From Acidobacteriota bacterium (GTDB taxonomy: Bacteria > Acidobacteriota > Thermoanaerobaculia > Multivoradales > J023): 52,011 bases of DNA. Every line of letters begins with the position of its first letter. Positions within the stretch are counted from its first letter, which is position 1. Position numbers and translations under genes: made by a program. The DNA lies in NCBI GenBank assembly GCA_029263395.1, contig JAJCXO010000019.1, forward strand, positions 1-52,011. The letters run 5' to 3'. Shown here one piece after another: positions 17,620 through 26,865 of this stretch. The notes under the pieces were generated by a model. That model was not told where the DNA came from. It saw only the letters and a program-made list of their open reading frames with translations, and searched no databases.

Positions 17620-19028
17620 AGGCAACCATCCTGGCGGTTGATGACGAACCGGCGATCCTGATTGCGATCGAGCGCCTGTTGTCCGGCTGCGGCCATCAGG
17701 TAGAAACCGCATCGTCGGGAGAACAGGCGATCGATCGTCTGCGGCGCGGTGCCTATGATCTTGTTGTCACCGACCTCACCCTTGCACCCTTGACCGGCAT
17801 GGATGTCCTGCGGTGGACTCGCGATCACGCCAACGAGACCGGTGAGAGTGCACTGCCGGTGATCTTGATCACGGCTTACGGTTCGGAGCGTGCGGCGGTC
17901 GAGGCGATGAAGCTCGGAGCGGTCGATTATTTGCCGAAACCGTTCGACAATGACGAATTGGTGCGAGTTGTGGAGCGTGCCTTGGAAGAGCGACGGCTGC
18001 GTCGTGATCTTCAGCTGCTGCGGCAGGAGGTTTCGGACAAGTACCGCTTCCACAACATCCTGGGCAAGAGTCCGGCGATGCAACGGGTTTTCGAACGGCT
18101 GCGCAAAGTGGCAGGCACTGACTTGACGGTGTTGATCCTCGGCCCCAGCGGTACCGGCAAAGAGCTGGTGGCCAACGCCGTGCACTACAACAGTCCGCGT
18201 CGTCGTCGGCCGTTGATCAAGGTCAACTGTGCAGCATTCTCCAGTGAGCTGGTGGAGAGTGAGCTGTTTGGCCACGAGCAAGGTGCCTTCACTGGCGCCA
18301 CCCGTGCCCGCCAGGGCAAGTTCGAGCTCGCCGACGGTGGCTCGTTGTTGCTCGACGAGATTGGCGACATGAGTCTCGAGACCCAGGCCAAGGTTTTACG
18401 GGTGTTGCAAGAGAAGGCCTTCGAGCGGGTCGGCGGCAACCGTACCTTGAATGTTGACGTCCGGTTGTTGGCAGCAACCAATCAGAATCTCGAAGCGTTG
18501 ATCGCCGAGGGCAAGTTCCGCCAAGATCTCTACTACCGCTTGAACGTGGTGCCGATCGAGTTGCCAGCGCTCGGCGAGCGGGCCGGCGACCTACCGCTGC
18601 TCACCGAACATTTCTTGCGCACCACTGCTAAGAAACTCGATCGTCCGCGGCGGCCGCTATCGTCCGAGGCTTTACGGTGCCTGGTCGAACATCCTTGGGA
18701 GGGCAATATCCGCGAACTCGAGCACGCCATCGAACACGCCGTAGTGTTGGCCGATGGCGGCACCATCGAGCTCGAGGACTTACCGGCTTCGATCCGCGGA
18801 ACGGGATCGGGAGCGGACTCAGCGTCCATGGACGACGCTCCACTGGATTTCAAAGAAGCCAAGCAGCGTGCCGTCGACCGCTTCGAGCGCGAGTTCATCA
18901 GCCGGGCTCTCGAGCGCCATCACGGCAACGTTACCCGGGCGGCGGAAGAGATGGGGATGTATCGTCAACATCTTCAGTTGAAGCTCTCCAAGCTCGGGCT
19001 TGATCCGCGCAGCTTCCGTGATCGGTGA
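17616..19028 (+). CDS. NtrC-family sigma54-dependent response regulator
   Basis: A 470-residue regulator in the standard three-domain layout. The receiver domain has phosphoacceptor D53 (VVTDLT) with the acidic pair D9/D10 and the switch lysine in LPKPF. The AAA+ domain has Walker A GPSGTGKE (from residue 176), the sigma54-contact loop GAFTGA at 223-228, and LLLDEIGDM. A Fis-type helix-turn-helix ends the protein (GNVTRAAEEMGMYRQHLQLKLSKLG). It should activate sigma54 promoters when phosphorylated by the upstream kinase. No convincing -24/-12 site was seen in the window, so its targets probably lie elsewhere. Confidence 0.95.
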   Translation: MKATILAVDDEPAILIAIERLLSGCGHQVETASSGEQAIDRLRRGAYDLVVTDLTLAPLTGMDVLRWTRDHANETGESALPVILITAYGSERAAVEAMKLGAVDYLPKPFDNDELVRVVERALEERRLRRDLQLLRQEVSDKYRFHNILGKSPAMQRVFERLRKVAGTDLTVLILGPSGTGKELVANAVHYNSPRRRRPLIKVNCAAFSSELVESELFGHEQGAFTGATRARQGKFELADGGSLLLDEIGDMSLETQAKVLRVLQEKAFERVGGNRTLNVDVRLLAATNQNLEALIAEGKFRQDLYYRLNVVPIELPALGERAGDLPLLTEHFLRTTAKKLDRPRRPLSSEALRCLVEHPWEGNIRELEHAIEHAVVLADGGTIELEDLPASIRGTGSGADSASMDDAPLDFKEAKQRAVDRFEREFISRALERHHGNVTRAAEEMGMYRQHLQLKLSKLGLDPRSFRDR

Positions 19029-19055
19029 GTTCGCGGTTTCCCTGGCTGAACGTCG

Positions 19056-19061
19056 TATAAT
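19056..19061 (+). promoter_or_regulatory. Candidate -10 box for a leaderless yqeY transcript
   Basis: A perfect TATAAT sits 6 nt before the ATG at 19068. Transcription would start at or next to the initiation codon. There is no proper Shine-Dalgarno spacing and no good -35 hexamer. Confidence 0.5.
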
Positions 19062-19067
19062 CGAGGT

Positions 19068-19520
19068 ATGAGCACACCCCAAGACCGGATCCAAAGCGAT
19101 ATCAAAGAAGCTCTCAAGGCGCGGCAGACCGAGCGTCTGGCAACCCTTAGGATGCTGTTGAGCGAACTCAAGAACGAAAAAATCCGCGCCGGCCAAGAGG
19201 TCGATGATGAGGCCTTCGTGCGGGTAGTCCGCAAAGGCGTCAAGCAGCGCCAGGATGCCGCCGAGCAATTTCGCGCTGGCGACCGCGAAGAGATGGCGGC
19301 GAAAGAAGAGCGCGAGGCCGAGATCCTGACCGCTTATCTTCCGCAGCAGATTGGTGAGGAAGAAATTCGTGCCGCCATCGAAGAACTGGTGGCCGCTGAA
19401 GAGCTCTCTGGCCCACGGGCTATCGGTGTGGTCATGAAGGCGATGATGACGCGCTTCGGCAGCGCTGCCGATGGGCGGACCATCAACCAAGTCGCGCGCG
19501 ACGTGCTGGCTTCGAGCTGA
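19068..19520 (+). CDS. yqeY: GatB/YqeY-domain protein
   Basis: A 150-residue protein of the YqeY family. It shows the family pattern IQSDIKEALKARQTERLATLRMLLSELKNEKI at the start, then AEQFRAGDREEMAAKEEREAEILTAYLPQQ, and the C-terminal GRTINQVARDVL. The fold is shared with the C-terminal tRNA-binding domain of GatB, suggesting a tRNA-related role, but the function is not established. It is followed after 13 nt by selB. Confidence 0.92.
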   Translation: MSTPQDRIQSDIKEALKARQTERLATLRMLLSELKNEKIRAGQEVDDEAFVRVVRKGVKQRQDAAEQFRAGDREEMAAKEEREAEILTAYLPQQIGEEEIRAAIEELVAAEELSGPRAIGVVMKAMMTRFGSAADGRTINQVARDVLASS

Positions 19521-19533
19521 CCGGCGGCGTTGC

Positions 19534-21450
19534 ATGCGACGCGTTGTCATCGGTACCGCGGGTCATATCGACCACGGTAAAACCAGCCTGTTACAAGCCC
19601 TGACCGGGATCGATTGTGATCGATGGGCAGAGGAGAAGGCTCGCGGCATCACTATCGACCTTGGATTCGCCCACCTCGAGGACAATGATCCGGAGCGAGG
19701 TGCACTGCAAGTCGGCTTCGTTGATGTACCGGGCCACGAGCGGTTTCTTCACAATGCGTTGGCCGGGCTTGGTGGCATTCGCATCATGGTACTGGTGGTG
19801 GCGGCGGACGAAGGTGTCAAGCCGCAGACCCGGGAGCATCTTGCGATCTGCTCGTTGCTCGAGATCCCGCATGGCATCGTGGTGCTGACCAAACGCGACC
19901 TGGTCGATGATGACCTGCTCGAGCTGGCTCAGCTCGAAGTGGAGGAAGAGCTCGAAGGGTCGGCATTTGCGGGCTCGGATGTGGTGGCAGTATCGAGTAC
20001 CACCGGCGAAGGCATCCCTGAGTTGCGGCGCCGACTGTTGGAGCTGGCTCACGCCACCGCCGTCGACAGTGACCCGACGCGGCCGTTTCGCCTGCCGGTC
20101 GACCGTGCCTTTCAATTGCGTGGCCTGGGAGCGATCGTCACTGGCACCTTGATCAGCGGGCGAGTCGAGCCCGGGCAGACCCTGAGTGTGCTGCCGCGAG
20201 ACGTCAACGCTCGCGTCCGCAGTCTGCAAGTGCACGGTGAGAGTCGTCCCAGCGCTGAAGCAGGGGAGCGCACTGCGGTGCAGTTGACCGGCATCGATCT
20301 CGACAGCCTGGAGCGCGGTGAACAATTGGTGAGCTCCGAGACTTTTGTGACCACCCGCAGCCTCTGTGCCCGCTTCACCCTCCTGGACGACGCCCCAGAG
20401 CCGATCAAGACGTTTATCCCGATTCGATTCCACCTCTACTCGAGTGAGGTAGTCGGTAAATTGCGACCCCTCGGCGGAGCACCGCTGGCTCCCGGCGAGA
20501 CGACCGCTGTTGAGATCCGTCTCAGCCAACCGGTGGTGGCGATCCGGGGTGACCGTTTCATCATCCGGCGGCCGTCGCCGGCCACCACCCTCGGTGGCGG
20601 TGTGATTCTCGACTCAGGCTGGCGCAGGCGTCGCGGGAAGTCGCTTACCGCTGCTGTCGCCGCGCTCGACGACGCGGATAAGGCGCTCGAGTTGTGGGTT
20701 ACCGAAACCGGAGAACGCGGCGCTACCGCCGCGGAGATTGGGCCCCGCCTCGGGCGGACCGCCGCCGAGCTCACCGTTGAGCTCGATCGATTGACTTCGG
20801 CGAATCGCCTGCTACGGGTCGACTCGGGGCGCGGTCGACGATGGATTGCACCACCGGTCAGCCAACGCGTCCTAGATCGTGGCAAGAAGGTCCTCACCGA
20901 GTTCTTTCGTGACGATCGGCTCGCCCGGGGGATGCCCAAGGCTCAGTTTCTAGGGCAGGTGCTGCCGCGAAGGGCGATGGATCTCGCCGACGTTTACCTC
21001 AGCTGGCTGAGTGCCGCCAAGATTCTGGTGGTGGCTGGTGACGTGGTCAATCGGCCAGGGCGGCAGGTGGAGCTCAGTGGCGAGGAGTCGAAACTATCGC
21101 GTGCGGTGCTGGCCGAAGTCGAGGCCGGTGGCCTGGCACCGCCTGCTCCGGTTGAACTGCGAGCCACAATTGGTGCCAAACGCCAGATTCTCGACGGCGT
21201 GCAGCGTTACTTGGTGGAGCAAGGCAAGCTGGTTCGCCTGCCCTCCGGCTTGATTCTCGCCGCGTCTGTGATCGCCAACTTGCGGCGCGATCTCCTGGAC
21301 ACCGGGTGGCAAGAATTCACCGTCGCCCAATTCAAAGACCGCTTCGATCTCAGCCGCAAGTGGGCGATTCCCCTCTTGGAGCATCTCGACTCGATCGGGG
21401 CGACGCGCCGGGTTGGTGATAAACGGCAAATTGTTGGCCTCGGATCTTAA
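19534..21450 (+). CDS. selB: Selenocysteine-specific elongation factor SelB
   Basis: A 638-residue GTPase that brings Sec-tRNA to UGA codons marked by a SECIS hairpin. From ATG 19534: G1 [12 protein letters not shown] (residues 7-18), the SelB-typical [24 protein letters not shown] (23-46), G3 DVPGHERF (64-71) and G4 TKRD (119-122). EF-Tu-like beta domains 2 and 3 follow. The C-terminal ~250 residues contain the winged-helix repeats that read the SECIS RNA (for example [26 protein letters not shown]). Length and domain order are normal. No selA, selC or selD was seen in the window. Its presence implies that some UGA codons in this genome encode selenocysteine, which bears directly on the interrupted gene at 38731-41979. 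Confidence 0.95.
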   Translation: MRRVVIGTAGHIDHGKTSLLQALTGIDCDRWAEEKARGITIDLGFAHLEDNDPERGALQVGFVDVPGHERFLHNALAGLGGIRIMVLVVAADEGVKPQTREHLAICSLLEIPHGIVVLTKRDLVDDDLLELAQLEVEEELEGSAFAGSDVVAVSSTTGEGIPELRRRLLELAHATAVDSDPTRPFRLPVDRAFQLRGLGAIVTGTLISGRVEPGQTLSVLPRDVNARVRSLQVHGESRPSAEAGERTAVQLTGIDLDSLERGEQLVSSETFVTTRSLCARFTLLDDAPEPIKTFIPIRFHLYSSEVVGKLRPLGGAPLAPGETTAVEIRLSQPVVAIRGDRFIIRRPSPATTLGGGVILDSGWRRRRGKSLTAAVAALDDADKALELWVTETGERGATAAEIGPRLGRTAAELTVELDRLTSANRLLRVDSGRGRRWIAPPVSQRVLDRGKKVLTEFFRDDRLARGMPKAQFLGQVLPRRAMDLADVYLSWLSAAKILVVAGDVVNRPGRQVELSGEESKLSRAVLAEVEAGGLAPPAPVELRATIGAKRQILDGVQRYLVEQGKLVRLPSGLILAASVIANLRRDLLDTGWQEFTVAQFKDRFDLSRKWAIPLLEHLDSIGATRRVGDKRQIVGLGS

Positions 21451-22102
21451 TGTTGTTTGTAATTATTTAATGAATTCGTAGCCCGCTAGTTTCTCAGGGC
21501 CGGTTTCTTAATATTTCTGTAATATTTGGGCAGTGAAATGTAACGGTGGCGGCGAGTCGCCGAAGAGTGAGTTCTCGTAGTGACCTGCAACGGGTGTCAG
21601 AGGTTGCTGGTGTCACGTAAGAATATTTTTTTCTCAATGGAGTTGATGGTACTCGCGGCGTCCGATCAGACCTTGGCAGGCATCGCGGCTATGCCATGTG
21701 TAGTGATTTCGCTAACTAGCGAATTGAAATCTCTATGAGCTAACATTTTCAGCTGAATTATACGCCTAGGTCCTGTTGTCTAGGGAGCTGGTGAAAGATG
21801 CCTCGCTGTGGGTAGTGGGTCCTTTCGCAATGGCCTGTTGCGAGACCGGCATGAGGTTCGTAGAGTGTTGTTTGTAAAGATTAGTTATTTATATATAACG
21901 AAGAGTTGATCGCTGTTGGAGGTAGTCCAGTGAAGTTATTCAACCGCGACTTGGAAACGTAATGTAGGCCGCAAGGTCGATAGTGACTAATAGGCATCAC
22001 GGTAGTTCGTTTCTCGGTGGTGGTGGACGGTCCTGGCTGCTGATGAATGACATCGAAGTCTCCACGACGTACGCCAAGAAATAAAATTTTGAAGGAGGAC
22101 AC
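21451..22102. other. 652-nt AT-rich intergenic leader region before the first giant secreted protein
   Basis: No gene is recognised. An exact 12-nt direct repeat, TGTTGTTTGTAA, occurs at 21451-21462 and 21866-21877. An imperfect hairpin spans 21580-21616 (GTGAC/GTCAC and GCAAC/GTTGC arms). A possible promoter is TTGTTT (21868-21873) with TATATA (about 21892-21897), which would leave an mRNA leader of about 200 nt. The base composition is clearly lower in GC than the neighbouring genes. No known riboswitch was identified. Confidence 0.4.
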
Positions 22103-25100
22103 GTGAGAAACACTTGGATATCTAAGACTTTCAGCTCGGCAATGGCACCTGTCGCCCTGGTCATGCTGGCGCTGCTCTTGGCTCCGTCTGCTGCCCAGGC
22201 CGAGGAGCCTTACGTCTGTTTCCCGACGTGTTCACGGGTTGATGGACGGATGCTGTCCGTCGCCGGTGTCGCTGGTAACGGTCTGGTGCAAGAGATCGTC
22301 CTGCGCGTCGCTGTTTCGGCCGACGATCCCGACATCGAGATTGACGTCTTCGATGCCGACACCGGAACTACCTGGGATAGCCCGGGCGGTACCGACGCGG
22401 TGCTCTTCGAGTTGTTCGCGGACCCTAATGGGGACGGCACCGGTACGACGTCGATTCTCGGCCCGGTTGACGGCAACACCTTGGCTGGTGCCGACAACAA
22501 TTGGGTCAACATCGTGTCGATGCCGAATAGTCCGCTGGCCCTGGCGCCGTCGGGCAACTATGTCTATCGCTTGCTGGTTTCTCTCAGTGCGCCGACAGGA
22601 AGTAGCTGGTCTAATTTCAAGGTACGTACCAGGGGTGTGGTTTCCACCGCAACGCTGACCCCAATTCCGGGTATCTTTGCGCTCACCGCGCCGCTGTTCT
22701 TCAATCCTCTCGAGATACCGGCGATTTATCCGAATGCCGCGTTCTTCGAGATCGAGCCGACCAACTTTGATGGCACGGTCAATCTTTTTGTTGATTTCCC
22801 CAATGATGCGTCCTTTTTCGAATTTTTCGAGGGTGACAGCGATCGTGGCCGTGGCGACGGCACGGATCTCGACACCAATGACCCGAACTCGGACGATCTT
22901 GCGGTGCCGCCTTTTGCGGTGGGAACCAACGCCCGACCCGAGGGTGTGGCGTTTGTCGACTCTTGTACTACCGAAGTTTCGGCAACCGCTTGTCCGGCAG
23001 ATGATCGCTCGGACGTGTTCTTCCAGCGTTCACCGAGTATCCAGATTCGCCTCGTGACGCCCACCGGCGAAGAATTCCTGGAAAGCAACCCCTCCGGTGA
23101 ACTCGAGTGGGAGCGGATCCGGCTTTCGAACTCCCCGGTGTTAGATCCGTCGGTAGACGATTTTGTCACCAGCAGCATCCCAGCGGGGCTCTATCAAGTA
23201 CGTCTCGAGGGAATCGACCTGTCGAACCTCAATGCGTTCAGCTTCTCGGAAGAAGTAATCGGTCTCTGTCAGGGTTTGGATACACCCTGCCGTCGCAGCC
23301 TGCGCTCCTTTCGACTGGGCGACACGGTCTTCTTGGACCTCAACGGTGACGGCGTTCAGCAATCGCCCACCGAACCGGGTATTGGTGGCGTGATCATGGA
23401 TCTGCGGGGCAGCGCCGGGTCGCTGCTCGGCAGCCGGGTGACCGATGCCAACGGTAACTACACCTTCGAGGTCGCGGCAGGCACCTACACGGTCGAAGTT
23501 GCAGCTGAGAACTTCACGCCTCCCGGTGCTGGAGGTGTTGTTGGTGATCGGGTTTGGCTCGATATCGATGGTGACGCGATAGATTCCGGCGAGCCGGGGC
23601 TGAGCAATGTGCGGGTCGAGTTGGTAGACACGGTCAATGGGGTCGCTGGTGATGCCGACGATAAGGTGATTGGCTCCATGCTGACCGATGTCAACGGCAA
23701 CTACATCTTCGCGGGTCTGCCGGCGGGAACCTATTTCACGCGGGTCATCGAATCGACGGTGGCGTCGGGGTTGGCGTTGTCTGGCGGCGGCTCGAATCCG
23801 AGCCCAATGCGAACCATCCTAGCGAGTGGTGCCTGTTCCGAGCCGGATTGCCTCGACTTGGACTTCCCCTATACCAGTGGCGATCCAGCGACCGCAGTCG
23901 CCGGTGACTATGTGTGGTTCGACGCCAATGGCGATGGCCTCCAAGGGGCGGACGAAGTCGGCTTTACTGGTGTCACGATGCAGCTGATTAATACCACGAC
24001 CGGTCGGATAACGGATATGACGACGACCAATGGTGGTTTCTATCTGTTCACCGGTTTGATACCGGGTGATACCTACGTCATCACTGTCACCGACCATGCC
24101 GATGTCTTGACCACCTTCACCGCGACCAGCCCGGTAACAAGTCCGAGCTCCGCACCCTTTACTCCAGCGGCCGGTGACGTGCTGTTGGACAAGGACTTTG
24201 GATACACCACGGGTTCTTCGGCGACGATTGCCGACCGGGTGTGGGCCGACGACAACCAAAACGGTCTGCTGGATGGCACCGAGACCGGGATTGCTGGCGT
24301 GACGGTCAACCTGCTCGACTTTGCGGGCTCAGTGGTGGCTACGACCTCGACCGTCGTAGACGGCAGCTTTGCCTTCGCGAATCTGCCGACTGGCCTCTAT
24401 TCGGTGGTGGTCTCAGATCTCACCGATCTCACCAACGGGCGATTGCCGACAACCACCGAGTCGTTGCAGGGCCTCGAGATTGTGCTCGGTGGCGGTGGCG
24501 CCGGTGGCGAGAGCTTCGGCTACGCGCCGGTGTCGACGGGTGCCCTCGAGGGGCTCACGGGAACCACCATCAAGGCGCCAAACGCCAACGTCGATGTCCA
24601 AACCGATGCCGTGCCGGTTGGTGACCCGGCAGGTAACAACGTCGATTTTGATTTCGGGTATCGGGCGGCCCTCGGCTCGATCGGTGACCGGGTCTGGCAC
24701 GACACCAACGAGGATGGCGTCCAGGATGCCGGCGAAGTTGGGCTCAACGACGTCGTGGTCGAGTTGGTGGACAACACCAACACGGTACTCGCGACCCGTA
24801 CCACGGCAGGTGATGGCGACTATCTGTTCGAAGACCTCGAGGCAGGGGACTACTCTGTCAGAGTGGACGCGAGCACCCTACCGAGCAACTTTGCGCAGAC
24901 CTTTGATCTCGATGGCTTGCTGTCGCCGAATGCCGCGACAGTGACGCTCACGATTGCGGAAGATCGGCGCGATGTCGACTTCGGGTACGACGAGTGTGCC
25001 CCTTGCGCCGGCAAGGTGAGCCAGTTGAGTTTGGTCTACCTCGGTGCGCAGATGGACGCCGAGATCCAGGTCCTTGGCAAGCGTGGCCCGAACACCGACG

Positions 25101-26359
25101 AACTCTTCAACGAGACCTTGCAACCGGGTGAAGTGTTCGACCTGACGGGGCCGCTGACAGGCAATCCAGGTTTCAGTGGAACGTTGGGGACGACGATCGA
25201 GATCTACGTCAACGGTGTTCTCCACACCACAATCCACACCAGCTGCTCGGTACCGATCGGTCCTGGTTTGGTGAGCGGCGACTTCCAGGTCGTGTCGGGC
25301 TCCAGCAAACACGGTGGCTTGCTCTGTCCGGTCGGCGGTGATGGCGGTGGCGGAAACGATTGTGTGCCGATCCTGGTGCGCGACGACTTTGACACCGTAA
25401 CCTTTGACAACAACGACGGTACCAGCGATTGGGCTGCTGGCTGGATCGAGAACGATACGCTGGCGGGGGGAGCTGGTCCTTCAGCTGGCCAGGTGCAGAT
25501 CCACGACAGCTTGCTGACGCTCGACGATCAGCCGAACACCGGCGGGCAGCCGAGCATTGCTCGTGAAGTCGATCTCTCGGGCGCTACGAATGCAACGCTC
25601 CGCTTCAAGTACCTGACCAGTTCTGGGGTCGACCGCAGCGACGCTGTTACGGTTGAGGTCTCGAACGATGGCGGTGCGAACTGGACGAAGCTGAAGAAAA
25701 TCACCGGCATCACTGGAGCGGTGACTCGGACCAAGGAATTCGATATCTCGAGCTTCATTTCCGAGCAGACACAAATTCGATTCCGGGTGTCGAAGTATTA
25801 CGGTGGTCAGAACGAGTTCTTCTGCCTGAGTTTCGTCGAGATCGAGACCGACTGCACGGACTGCCAGGCGGTCGATGTGATCGACGACTTCGAAGTCGAG
25901 GCCTTCGACAACAACGACGGCCCTGATTCCTGGTCCAGTGCCTGGATCGAAAACGATCCGGCATACAACGGTCAAGGGCCATGGGCTGGCCAGGTGCAGA
26001 TCCACGATGGGCTCATCACGCTCCATGACTACCCGAACACCGGTGGCCAGCCGAGCATCGCCCGTCAGGTTGACCTCTCGGCAGCCAGCACCGCGACCCT
26101 CAGCTTCGACTTCTACACCAGTGGTGGCGTCGACTATGACGACGCGGTTACGGTCGAGGTGTCGAATGATGGGGGGGCAACCTGGACGACGCTCGAAGTG
26201 ATCACCGGCATCTCCGGCGCGGCGAGCGGGATTCGAGATATCGATATTTCATCGTTTGCATCGGCTGAGACCCAGGTGCGCTTTCAGGTGTCGAACAAGT
26301 ACGGTGGCAGCAACGAGCTGTTCTGCCTGGGCTTCGTGAGGATCACAGCCTCTTGCTGA
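22103..26359 (+). CDS. Giant secreted SdrD B-like repeat protein, paralogue 1
   Basis: A 1,418-residue exported protein starting at GTG 22103 (AAGGAGG upstream). The signal peptide ends LLLAPSAAQA. An N-terminal ~380-residue domain (starting YVCFPTCSRVDGRMLSVAG) is nearly identical to that of the next gene. Five SdrD B-like repeats follow, each opening with a Ca2+-type motif: GDTVFLDLNGDG, GDRVWLDIDGDA, GDYVWFDANGDG, ADRVWADDNQNG and GDRVWHDTNEDG. The C-terminus has two ~150-residue beta-sandwich copies (DDF...FDNNDG, IENDP/T, AGQVQIHD, PNTGGQPSIAR, TVEVSNDGG). No LPxTG, PEP-CTERM or type IX signal was recognised, so how it is retained is unknown. Likely a surface or matrix adhesin. Confidence 0.88.
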   Translation: MRNTWISKTFSSAMAPVALVMLALLLAPSAAQAEEPYVCFPTCSRVDGRMLSVAGVAGNGLVQEIVLRVAVSADDPDIEIDVFDADTGTTWDSPGGTDAVLFELFADPNGDGTGTTSILGPVDGNTLAGADNNWVNIVSMPNSPLALAPSGNYVYRLLVSLSAPTGSSWSNFKVRTRGVVSTATLTPIPGIFALTAPLFFNPLEIPAIYPNAAFFEIEPTNFDGTVNLFVDFPNDASFFEFFEGDSDRGRGDGTDLDTNDPNSDDLAVPPFAVGTNARPEGVAFVDSCTTEVSATACPADDRSDVFFQRSPSIQIRLVTPTGEEFLESNPSGELEWERIRLSNSPVLDPSVDDFVTSSIPAGLYQVRLEGIDLSNLNAFSFSEEVIGLCQGLDTPCRRSLRSFRLGDTVFLDLNGDGVQQSPTEPGIGGVIMDLRGSAGSLLGSRVTDANGNYTFEVAAGTYTVEVAAENFTPPGAGGVVGDRVWLDIDGDAIDSGEPGLSNVRVELVDTVNGVAGDADDKVIGSMLTDVNGNYIFAGLPAGTYFTRVIESTVASGLALSGGGSNPSPMRTILASGACSEPDCLDLDFPYTSGDPATAVAGDYVWFDANGDGLQGADEVGFTGVTMQLINTTTGRITDMTTTNGGFYLFTGLIPGDTYVITVTDHADVLTTFTATSPVTSPSSAPFTPAAGDVLLDKDFGYTTGSSATIADRVWADDNQNGLLDGTETGIAGVTVNLLDFAGSVVATTSTVVDGSFAFANLPTGLYSVVVSDLTDLTNGRLPTTTESLQGLEIVLGGGGAGGESFGYAPVSTGALEGLTGTTIKAPNANVDVQTDAVPVGDPAGNNVDFDFGYRAALGSIGDRVWHDTNEDGVQDAGEVGLNDVVVELVDNTNTVLATRTTAGDGDYLFEDLEAGDYSVRVDASTLPSNFAQTFDLDGLLSPNAATVTLTIAEDRRDVDFGYDECAPCAGKVSQLSLVYLGAQMDAEIQVLGKRGPNTDELFNETLQPGEVFDLTGPLTGNPGFSGTLGTTIEIYVNGVLHTTIHTSCSVPIGPGLVSGDFQVVSGSSKHGGLLCPVGGDGGGGNDCVPILVRDDFDTVTFDNNDGTSDWAAGWIENDTLAGGAGPSAGQVQIHDSLLTLDDQPNTGGQPSIAREVDLSGATNATLRFKYLTSSGVDRSDAVTVEVSNDGGANWTKLKKITGITGAVTRTKEFDISSFISEQTQIRFRVSKYYGGQNEFFCLSFVEIETDCTDCQAVDVIDDFEVEAFDNNDGPDSWSSAWIENDPAYNGQGPWAGQVQIHDGLITLHDYPNTGGQPSIARQVDLSAASTATLSFDFYTSGGVDYDDAVTVEVSNDGGATWTTLEVITGISGAASGIRDIDISSFASAETQVRFQVSNKYGGSNELFCLGFVRITASC

Positions 26360-26451
26360 GGCTTTGATACTTGGAGCACCCTGACTGATAGAGCACCCAG
26401 ACTGAGCAAGTCTGGGACCTAGCCAAGGCGAGGCAAAACCTCCGCCGCCTG

Positions 26452-26484
26452 AAGCGGACTCGGATTATCCGAGTCCGCTTTTTC
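26452..26484 (+). terminator. Rho-independent terminator after secreted paralogue 1
   Basis: An 11-bp perfect stem (GCGGACTCGGA with TCCGAGTCCGC), extended by two A-T pairs, with a 3-nt loop (TTA) and followed by TTTTTCTTTT. It lies about 95 nt after the stop codon. Confidence 0.93.
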
Positions 26485-26865
26485 TTTTGGGCGGCAGGCG
26501 TATGTGCCAATGCCTTCATTTGCATGGGTAGTCTTCGGCATATTTATCTGGAGCAAGATCCAATGACTGGGGCGCGGGCGTAGGAGGTTTCTGTCGCCGG
26601 AGAGGGCATTTGGCCTGGCTCGACGGCATTATGACCGGATGAAGCCTCCGGCCAGAGAATTTGTCTCTTACGGCGTTGAGATCGTAATGTTCGCCGTAAT
26701 GTTGGTGGCTCCTAATAGGTTAGACCAGCGATAGCGAAAGGGTGATCGGGCGGACGACGACGAGTCCAAAATGCTAGTTCACCTACAGTTTTGAATAATC
26801 CAATATCTAAATTGTTATCTGATTTCGCGGCTTTAGACTGATTAGAGGCACACCAAGGAGAAGCC
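26485..26865. other. Intergenic region before the second giant secreted protein
   Basis: About 380 nt with no recognised gene. The part nearest the start codon is AT-rich (about 26780-26830) and probably holds the promoter, but no hexamer pair is convincing. A GAAGCCTCCGGCC stretch at about 26641-26653 recalls part of a GEMM riboswitch but the rest is missing. AAGGAG (26853-26858) is a good ribosome-binding site for the ATG at 26866. Confidence 0.4.

Noticed and set aside
26600-26700. A possible c-di-GMP (GEMM) riboswitch upstream of the second giant secreted protein.
   Set aside because: Only a short GAAGCCTCCGGCC similarity exists; the 5' stem, tetraloop and receptor parts are missing.
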